Assembly: GCF_042685265.1 (NCBI RefSeq) | Contig: NZ_JBHUMX010000001.1 | Reading direction: 5' to 3' (one strand) | From: Oceanobacillus_B kapialis | GTDB taxonomy: Bacteria > Bacillota > Bacilli > Bacillales > Amphibacillaceae | DNA: 64,000 nt | Shown here: piece after piece, positions 58,455 to 64,000 of the stretch | How the letters are laid out: every line of letters begins with the position of its first letter | Position numbering within the stretch: the stretch's first letter is position 1 | Notes under the pieces: generated by a model | Seen by the model: only the letters and a program-made list of their open reading frames with translations | The model's database searches: none | What the model was told of the DNA's origin: nothing | Translations under genes and position numbers: made by a program

Positions 58455-59552
58455 CTACCACATCGTGCTTTTCAGCTGCTGATCTCCTTCATGTCGTTCG
58501 ATCGCTAAATCTATTAAAGCTGAAATTAGCTCTGGATAAGCAAGGCCACTCACTTCCCAAAGTTTAGGGTACATACTTATCTTCGTAAAGCCTGGCAATG
58601 TGTTAACTTCATTTACAATGATTTTCCCTTCTTGGGTTAAGAAGAAATCCACTCTAGCAAGCCCTTCACACTGCAAGGCCTTAAATGCGTCGATGGCTGT
58701 AGCCTTTATTTTAGTAGCCATTTCATCATCGAGCTTTGCTGGTATAGACAGTTCTGCACCATTTTCATCGATATACTTTGACTCATAGGAGTAGAAATCA
58801 CTTTGTGGAAGTATTTCTCCTAACTCTGAAGCTTTCGGGGAGTAATTACCGAGCACAGCGCATTCAATCTCACGACCATGAATCATTTCCTCTACAATAA
58901 TTTTATGATCATATTGAAAAGCTGCTTCCACGCCGGCCAAGAATTCCTCTTCTGTTGAGGCCTTCGTCACACCGACTGAAGATCCTTGATTAGCTGGTTT
59001 AATAAAAAGAGGTGTCCCGATATTTTCTGCTATCTTTTCAAATGAGATGCTTGCTTTAGCCGCCCTAGTAAAGGAAAAGCCTTTCGCAACCTCAACACCA
59101 GCATCCTTAAGCACAATTTTTGCTATTGCCTTATCCATACAAATGGCAGATGAAAGAACATTTGGTCCTACGTAAGGAAGGTTGGCCAGCTTTAACATCC
59201 CTTGCAAACTACCATCTTCACCCAAAGTTCCATGAACAATTGGAAATATGACATCAAGCTGCTCTAAAGGGGTGGCATCCCCTGCTTTCACTAGCTGTTC
59301 CATATCTTTACCTGGAACAATCGCAACCGATTCATTTGATTTATTCAACTCAATTAGTTTCGGGTTTTCTTCATTCAGTAAATAAGAAGAAGCATCATTT
59401 AAATGCCAATTCCCCTGCTTGTCGATGCCAATTAATACAACTTCATACAATTCTTTATTCATGGCATCAGCTATATTTTTCGCAGATTGCAAGGATACTT
59501 CATGCTCTGCGGATTTCCCTCCGAAAATAATTCCAACCTTCTTTTTCCCCAT
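58455..59552 (-). CDS. ddl: D-alanine--D-alanine ligase
   Basis: It joins two D-alanines for the peptidoglycan stem peptide. The 365-residue ATP-grasp protein has VGIIFGGKSAEHEVSLQSAK at the N-terminus, FIKPANQGSSVGVTKAS, the ATP-grasp lysine and glycine loop, and the metal site GLARVDFFLTQEGKIIVNEV with NTLPGFTKISMYPKL. Its length is that of the longer Ddl/VanA-like form. The tyrosine in the omega loop (SDFYSYESKYI) indicates D-Ala rather than D-lactate specificity. AGGA precedes the ATG. Confidence 0.94.
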   Translation of the reverse strand: MGKKKVGIIFGGKSAEHEVSLQSAKNIADAMNKELYEVVLIGIDKQGNWHLNDASSYLLNEENPKLIELNKSNESVAIVPGKDMEQLVKAGDATPLEQLDVIFPIVHGTLGEDGSLQGMLKLANLPYVGPNVLSSAICMDKAIAKIVLKDAGVEVAKGFSFTRAAKASISFEKIAENIGTPLFIKPANQGSSVGVTKASTEEEFLAGVEAAFQYDHKIIVEEMIHGREIECAVLGNYSPKASELGEILPQSDFYSYESKYIDENGAELSIPAKLDDEMATKIKATAIDAFKALQCEGLARVDFFLTQEGKIIVNEVNTLPGFTKISMYPKLWEVSGLAYPELISALIDLAIERHEGDQQLKSTMW

Positions 59553-59649
59553 TTCCTAACATCCTTCCATTAATATATAGTTTTACCATATCACAAGAGA
59601 GCTTGGAAGAACTAGATTCCCCACACGAAAATTTTTTACACAAAACATC

Positions 59650-59678
59650 TTGACTTTTATCCCGCTATCTTTTATCAT
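59650..59678 (+). promoter_or_regulatory. Promoter of the trp leader transcript
   Basis: TTGACT (59650-59655) and TATCAT (59673-59678) are 17 bases apart, about 15 bases before the first T-box. Confidence 0.75.
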
Positions 59679-59689
59679 TATTTTCAATC

Positions 59690-59962
59690 AACTTAATCGA
59701 ATGAGCGTTGAAGAAGATAGTAACCTATTTTGAACACTTGCAGAGAGCTGATGGTTGGTGAGAATCAGCGTGAACAATTAGGTGAATGGGCTTCTGAGCT
59801 TCCAAACCGAACCAGTATGCAGTAGGCTTTGGCGAACAGGTCTCATCGTTATACGAGACGAATATTGGGCGAGTAGTGCCCGATGTTGCTAAAGTGAGCT
59901 GTATTTCAGCTAATAAAGGTGGTACCACGGTCCCTCGTCCTTTTCGGATGAGGGGCCTTTTT
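59690..59962 (+). promoter_or_regulatory. Tryptophan T-box leader 1
   Basis: It contains the S-turn ATAGTAA, the distal-loop region AGAGAGCTGATGG, and the specifier loop TGAA-TGG-G (TGG at 59787-59789, Trp) closed by AGAAG/CTTCT. The antiterminator core AAAGGTGGTACCACGG is at 59915-59930, and the terminator GGTCCCTCGTCC/GGATGAGGGGCC ends in TTTTT at 59958-59962. No gene follows it directly: a repeat and a second T-box come next. Confidence 0.92.
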
Positions 59963-60023
59963 GTATTCATAGGAAATTTTAAAATCTGGTTGCTGTGGAT
60001 AACGGAACAACTGAACCAGCCAC

Positions 60024-60263
60024 GTCCAGCTCCAGCGCCCAGAGACTAGCGCGACTTCCCTCATCTCCGTACGATAAAGAAGACTTGCCGACTGGTGTAA
60101 CCAGAGGCTTAGTCGCACTTATACCCTTGCGGTGAAAGTCAACATCAGCTCCCTACGGTCGCCGTGTTTCCTTTATCTCCTACGGCTCAGTCCAAAAGGT
60201 TTTCGGTGGGGCGAGTAATCGCAGTCCCAGTCCGTACGTCTCTAAACGGGCGCTTGCGCTTTT
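60024..60263 (-). repeat. High-GC dispersed repeat, family B, copy 2 (between the T-boxes)
   Basis: Read on the minus strand it begins AAAAGCGCAAGCGCCCGTTT and includes the 46-base core shared with 16694-16739 (here 60194-60239), then AAACACGGCGACCGTAGGG and GGGCGCTGGAGCTGG at the far end. It is oriented opposite to the trp operon and carries no plausible gene. Confidence 0.85.
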
Positions 60264-60295
60264 GATCTTTCTAAAATTAAATATGTAAATCGTTT

Positions 60296-60579
60296 ATGTA
60301 AGAGAAGTAAGTATACTAAAGTCGTTCCAGAGAGCTGGGAATGGTGGGATCCAGCACGAATAGGTATGCTGAATGGACTTACAAGAGGTTTTCTGAACAT
60401 AATTAAGTAGGAAAACACGGAGTTCCGCCGTTACACGGATAGGATATCGATTCCCGGATAGGGTTTCCGTATCTGAATAAGATGAGAAGAGATTCGTTCT
60501 CTTTTCAAAATGAGGTGGCACCGCGGTCACAATCGTCCTCTATAAACGCAGAGTTTTTGCGCTTATAGGGGATTTTTTT
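60296..60579 (+). promoter_or_regulatory. Tryptophan T-box leader 2
   Basis: The lower stem GTAAG (60298-60302) pairs with CTTAC. The specifier loop reads TGAA-TGG-A (TGG at 60374-60376), tryptophan. The antiterminator core AGGTGGCACCGCGG is at 60513-60526 and the terminator TCCTCTATAA/TTATAGGGGA ends in TTTTTTT at 60573-60579, 37 bases before trpE. Confidence 0.94.
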
Positions 60580-60616
60580 ATGGATTTTTATAAACCAAGC
60601 AAAGGGGATGATGACA

Positions 60617-62023
60617 ATGACAAAAATCGAACAGCAAGTGAGCTATACCTATTTAAAAATAAATGCTGATACCCATACGCCTATTTCCATTTTTCAACGA
60701 CTAGATGGGACAAAGAAAATGCTTTTAGAAAGCTCCATTAAGCATGAAACGAAGGGAAGGTACTCCTACATTGCCTGTAATCCTTACCAAGAGATTATAG
60801 GCCATAACGATACCACAGTGATCAAACAAGAGAACTCCCTTGATGAGGAATTTTCCCAAGAAGCACTTACTTATTTGAAGAAAAACCTTCCAAACCTTAA
60901 AGCAAATCTGCCCGTCCCCTTCCAAGGTGGTGCAGTTGGTTACATTGCCTATGATGCGATCCGTCAGTTTGAATCAATAGGAGGTCTATTAAACGATGAG
61001 CTAGAGATGCCGGATATTCATCTCATGCTCTATAAAACGATCATTGCATTCGATCATCGGAATGAAGAGATTTATTTGATCGCCATGAATCCTGATGAGG
61101 AAGGGGAAGAGATACTGAACGCAAGGCTTGAAGACTTAAGAAAACAACTAAGTGCGCCTTTTCAGGACGCAGGAATAGATCAACAAGCTATCAGCTTTCA
61201 ACCAGAAATCTCACAAACTGCATTTGAAGAAAATGTTACTATCGCCAAACAGCATATTGAACAGGGTGATATTTTCCAAGTTGTTTTATCACAACGCATG
61301 AAAGCAGCGATGCATGGCGATCCCTTTTCCTTTTATCGCAAGTTGCGTAAAGCAAACCCGTCGCCCTATATGTTTTATATCGACTTTTCCGAGTACGTCC
61401 TGTTAGGTGCTTCACCTGAAAGTTTAATTCAAACAAGCGGAAATGAAATTATGACGAACCCGATAGCAGGCACTAGACCAAGAGGTACAACAACCGAAGA
61501 AGATCAGGAATTGGTGGAGGACCTTCTACGTGACGAAAAAGAAATTGCGGAACATCGCATGCTCCTTGACCTCGGAAGAAATGATCTAGGCCGTGTTTGT
61601 GAAATTGGCACTATCACCCTCCCTACCTTTATGAAGGTCGAGAAATATCAGCATGTCATGCATATTGTCTCTGAAGTTAAAGGCACATTGAAGCAAGGCT
61701 TGTCCAGTATTGATGCGCTAATCTCTTGCTTACCTGCAGGTACCGTTTCTGGAGCACCGAAAATCCGCGCCATGCAAATTATCAACCAATTGGAAGAAAC
61801 GAAACGCGGGGTTTATGCGGGAGGGGTTGGCTATATTGGTTTTAACCAGGACATGAATATTGCATTAGCTATTAGATCCCTTGTTGTGAAGAACGAAATA
61901 GCTTATTTGCAGACGGGCGCTGGGATTGTGCATGACTCCATACCAGAAAACGAATATGCCGAAACATTAAACAAAGCGAAATCACTCATGGAGGTGGCCA
62001 ACATTGATCTTGTTACTGGATAA
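60617..62023 (+). CDS. trpE: Anthranilate synthase component I
   Basis: TrpE forms anthranilate from chorismate with ammonia from TrpG. The 468-residue product has the N-terminal tryptophan-binding LLESS region, GAVGYIAYDAIRQFE, and the chorismate-binding core: QGDIFQVVLSQRM, NPSPYMFYIDF, IAGTRPRGTTTEED, LDLGRNDLGRVC, LPAGTVSGAPKIRAM and YAGGVGYIGF. I chose the third of three nearby ATGs, nine bases after AAAGGGG. It leads the trp operon and overlaps trpG by 20 bases. Confidence 0.95.
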   Translation: MTKIEQQVSYTYLKINADTHTPISIFQRLDGTKKMLLESSIKHETKGRYSYIACNPYQEIIGHNDTTVIKQENSLDEEFSQEALTYLKKNLPNLKANLPVPFQGGAVGYIAYDAIRQFESIGGLLNDELEMPDIHLMLYKTIIAFDHRNEEIYLIAMNPDEEGEEILNARLEDLRKQLSAPFQDAGIDQQAISFQPEISQTAFEENVTIAKQHIEQGDIFQVVLSQRMKAAMHGDPFSFYRKLRKANPSPYMFYIDFSEYVLLGASPESLIQTSGNEIMTNPIAGTRPRGTTTEEDQELVEDLLRDEKEIAEHRMLLDLGRNDLGRVCEIGTITLPTFMKVEKYQHVMHIVSEVKGTLKQGLSSIDALISCLPAGTVSGAPKIRAMQIINQLEETKRGVYAGGVGYIGFNQDMNIALAIRSLVVKNEIAYLQTGAGIVHDSIPENEYAETLNKAKSLMEVANIDLVTG

Positions 62024-62615
62024 CTATGATTCTTTCACGTACAACGTATATCAATATGTATCCGAAGCAGGCAAAGAAGTACTTGTGAGACGTAATGACG
62101 ACATTACGATTCAAGAGGTGGAGCGTTTGGACCCTGAGGCAATTATTATTTCTCCTGGCCCTGGTCTCCCGGCAGAGTCAGGCATCTGCCTTGAACTTGT
62201 CTCACGTTTGCACCGAAGCATACCGATTCTAGGTATTTGCCTAGGCCAACAGGTGATTGCCGAAGCACTTGGCGGCACCTTAAGACAGGCCAAACAATTG
62301 AAGCATGGCAAAACATCGCTTATCACACACAAGTCATCTGGACTGTTTCGTTATCTAAGGCAGCCACTTGAGGTCATGCGCTACCATTCCTATGTGGTGG
62401 AGAAAGATACATTACCTCCTTCATTGGAAGTGATGGCAAAATCCTTGGAAGACGGGGAGATTATGGCAATCCAGCATAACACCCTTCCCCTATATGGCGT
62501 GCAATTCCATCCCGAATCGATTGGCACGACAGAAGGAAGGAAAATTATCCGCAATTTTTTAGAGGAAATAAGAGAGGAGTTTTCTTATGAAGAAATATTT
62601 AGAGAAACTAATTAA
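62004..62615 (+). CDS. trpG: Anthranilate synthase component II (glutamine amidotransferase)
   Basis: TrpG supplies ammonia from glutamine to TrpE. The 203-residue class I amidotransferase has LLLDNYDSFTYNVYQYV, ISPGPGLPAESG, the nucleophile motif LGICLGQQVIAEALGG and the dyad VQFHPESIGTTEG. It starts with TTG, six bases after GGAGGTGG, inside trpE. In B. subtilis this gene (pabA) sits in the folate operon and is shared; here it is in the trp operon, so it is probably dedicated to tryptophan. Confidence 0.94.
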   Translation: MILLLDNYDSFTYNVYQYVSEAGKEVLVRRNDDITIQEVERLDPEAIIISPGPGLPAESGICLELVSRLHRSIPILGICLGQQVIAEALGGTLRQAKQLKHGKTSLITHKSSGLFRYLRQPLEVMRYHSYVVEKDTLPPSLEVMAKSLEDGEIMAIQHNTLPLYGVQFHPESIGTTEGRKIIRNFLEEIREEFSYEEIFRETN

Positions 62616-63615
62616 CCAAGAAAATTTAACGATCGATGAGATTCAAATTCTTATGAATTCCTGTATCCAAGGTGAAGTGTCCGATTCTGAAATTGCCTCC
62701 TTCCTGACAGCATTGCGGGTAAAAGGTGAAACACCAGAAGAAATAGCTGGAATGGCTGAAGTGATTCGTAGCCACTCGACCTTTCACGGAACACGTATAG
62801 CAAACGTTATGGATAATTGTGGCACAGGCGGTGACCAATCCAACAGTTTTAACATTAGTACTACAGCAGCATTTGTTATTGCTGGTGCAGGTATCCCTGT
62901 CGCCAAGCACGGAAACCGGAGCATTTCGAGCAAAACAGGCAGTGCGGATGTATTGGAGCATTTAGGGGTTTCTCTTTCTTTTTCAAAGGAGCATGTAGAA
63001 GAAATGCTCGCGGAGAACAATATTGCCTTTCTCTTTGCCCCACATGTACACGCAGGGTTAAAGCCTTTTATGAAAGTCCGTAAAGACCTTGGACTTCCAA
63101 CTGTATTTAATGTGATTGGTCCACTCACAAACCCTGTCCAACTCGATTCACAATTACTCGGAGTTTATCGCAGGGATCTGCTTCCTATGTTGGCCGAAGC
63201 TTTAAACCAACTTGGGCGTCGCAGAGCGCTTGTAATAAACGGTGCCGGCTATATGGATGAAGCCTCTCTTGCTGGTGAAAATCACCTCGTGCTACTAGAA
63301 GATGGAGCCATTAAACCGTTCACCCTTCACCCAGAGGATGTCGGGCTTTCTGTCGTTCCAAACGAAAGAATCCAAGGTGGCAGTGCTGCTGATAATGCGG
63401 AAATAACCAAACGTGTGCTGAACGGAGAGTCTGGGCCTTATCTAGATACGGTTTTATTAAATGCTGGTTTAGGAATTTATGCAAATGGCGCTGCTGGCAC
63501 GATCCGTGAATCTGTTGAGCTAGCAAGAGAAAGTATTCAATCAGGAGCAGCCCTTAACTGTCTCGAAAATTTGGTTCAATATAGCAAAAAACTTACGAGC
63601 GAGGTGGTCTCATGA
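62587..63615 (+). CDS. trpD: Anthranilate phosphoribosyltransferase
   Basis: It adds a phosphoribosyl group from PRPP to anthranilate. The 342-residue product has the PRPP-binding DNCGTGGDQSNSFNISTTAA, KHGNRSISSKTGSADVLEHLG, FAPHVHAGLKPFMKVRKDLG and FNVIGPLTNPV, all typical of TrpD. It starts with ATG after GAGAGGAG and overlaps the end of trpG by 29 bases. Its stop overlaps the trpC start (ATGA). Confidence 0.96.
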   Translation: MKKYLEKLINQENLTIDEIQILMNSCIQGEVSDSEIASFLTALRVKGETPEEIAGMAEVIRSHSTFHGTRIANVMDNCGTGGDQSNSFNISTTAAFVIAGAGIPVAKHGNRSISSKTGSADVLEHLGVSLSFSKEHVEEMLAENNIAFLFAPHVHAGLKPFMKVRKDLGLPTVFNVIGPLTNPVQLDSQLLGVYRRDLLPMLAEALNQLGRRRALVINGAGYMDEASLAGENHLVLLEDGAIKPFTLHPEDVGLSVVPNERIQGGSAADNAEITKRVLNGESGPYLDTVLLNAGLGIYANGAAGTIRESVELARESIQSGAALNCLENLVQYSKKLTSEVVS

Positions 63616-64000
63616 CAATATTAGAAAAAATCATAGCACAAAAAGAAAAGGAAGTAGCTATATTGCTAAATCAAACGTTTGATCAAGTGTCTTCCCCAAG
63701 GCAGGTTACACCATTAAGCGAATCTCTCCTTACTTCTGATCGCCTCGGGGTAATTGCGGAAATAAAGCGCTCCTCCCCATCAAAAGGAGATATATCGCTG
63801 GCCGTAGATCCTGTTGCACGGGCAAAGCAATATGAAACAAATGGTGCGTCTGCCATTTCTGTCCTGACAGACAAGACATTTTTCAATGGATCTATGGGAG
63901 ACCTCCAGGCAGTAAGCAATGCTGTGGACCTCCCTGTTTTGTGCAAGGATTTCATTATTCACCCTGTGCAGATTGACCAGGCCAAAGCAGCCGGGGCGAC
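63612..64000 (+). CDS. trpC: Indole-3-glycerol phosphate synthase, N-terminal part
   Basis: It closes the indole ring from CdRP. The frame runs from ATG 63612 to the window end (129 codons), so the C-terminal half is missing. Visible motifs are LEKIIAQKEKEVA at the N-terminus, VIAEIKRSSPSKGDIS with the first catalytic glutamate and lysine, AISVLTDKTFFNGSMGDL, and PVLCKDFIIHPVQIDQAKAA with the catalytic lysine. The ATG overlaps the trpD stop by four bases. The remaining trp genes presumably follow. Confidence 0.95.
   Translation, partial: MTILEKIIAQKEKEVAILLNQTFDQVSSPRQVTPLSESLLTSDRLGVIAEIKRSSPSKGDISLAVDPVARAKQYETNGASAISVLTDKTFFNGSMGDLQAVSNAVDLPVLCKDFIIHPVQIDQAKAAGA

Noticed and set aside
59781..59795. 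T-box 1 read as glycine (GGC), alanine (GCT) or phenylalanine (TTC)
   Set aside because: Aligning the lower stem with T-box 2 (TGG) and the proS T-box (CCT) fixes the specifier directly after GAA, giving TGG.
59725..60118. Minus-strand frames over T-box 1 and family B repeat
   Set aside because: They are antisense to a highly conserved RNA leader and repeat and lack ribosome sites.
60294..60530. 78-codon minus-strand frame
   Set aside because: It is the complement of the second tryptophan T-box.
1..64000. CRISPR arrays, tRNA or rRNA genes, prophage, transposases
   Set aside because: No regularly spaced direct repeats, cloverleaf or rRNA-like stretches, or recombinase motifs were seen on either strand.

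Overview
The window is about 64 kb of a low-GC Gram-positive chromosome and reads as core genome of a moderately halophilic or halotolerant Bacillaceae (Oceanobacillus/Virgibacillus-like). The reasons are AT-rich DNA, strong GGAGG ribosome sites with frequent GTG/TTG starts, T-box leaders, sigma-A and sigma-D type promoters, B. subtilis-type gene content, and an ectoine/hydroxyectoine uptake operon (ehuBCDA). No rRNA, tRNA, prophage, transposase or CRISPR array was seen. The genus is inferred, not proven.

Layout. 1-1.7 kb: two tandem paralogous membrane proteins of unknown function. 2-3.6 kb: tRNA hydroxylase trhO and a thiol peroxidase. 3.8-7.2 kb: polar amino-acid ABC importer with an M20 amidohydrolase. 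7.5-9.2 kb: an archaeal/eukaryotic-type prolyl-tRNA synthetase under a proline T-box. 9.2-16.5 kb: a run of metabolic and envelope genes (pncA, pdxK, plsY, cwlK, mhqO, panE). 17-20.3 kb: ehuBCDA. 20.4-22.2 kb: murB and a lipase-like hydrolase. 22.3-30.8 kb: the complete histidine pathway, hisZGDBHAFIC with a divergent PHP-type histidinol phosphatase. 30.8-37.1 kb: a SurA-like lipoprotein, a DsbA-family protein, a metallo-beta-lactamase-fold protein, small unknowns and fni. 37.3-43.7 kb: HD hydrolase, an RsgA paralogue, aldo/keto reductase, an XRE/membrane pair and an ABC-F protein. 43.9-51.8 kb: chemoreceptor, tag, sulfurtransferase, pepT, MFS, VanY-type carboxypeptidase, HD protein. 52-55.6 kb: fruR-fruK-fruA under a CcpA-site promoter. 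55.9-59.6 kb: PTS EIIC-like protein, nitroreductase, UPF0715 protein, ddl. 59.6 kb to the end: trpEGDC behind two tandem tryptophan T-boxes.

The most interesting material is non-coding. Two ribosome-related genes have short upstream ORFs with alternative RNA structures: the ABC-F gene has a 37-codon leader ORF, an intrinsic terminator and a long-range pairing next to its ribosome site, and the rsgA paralogue has a 22-codon leader ORF whose 3' end competes with the ribosome site for one pairing segment. Both look like ribosome-sensing, possibly antibiotic-responsive, attenuators. The trp operon has two complete TGG-specifier T-boxes separated by a high-GC dispersed repeat. A family of about 150-nt structured repeats occurs in four copies plus a fragment, with compensatory changes in one stem. 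Two further dispersed repeat families occur, each with two copies, one of them enclosed by a 15-bp inverted repeat.

Functional links. Several biosynthetic units are self-contained: his with its own phosphatase, trp with its own trpG. Amino-acid status controls proS and trp through T-boxes. ehuB is separated from ehuCDA by an intercistronic hairpin that could set a high binding-protein to permease ratio. Fructose uptake is under FruR and probably CcpA.
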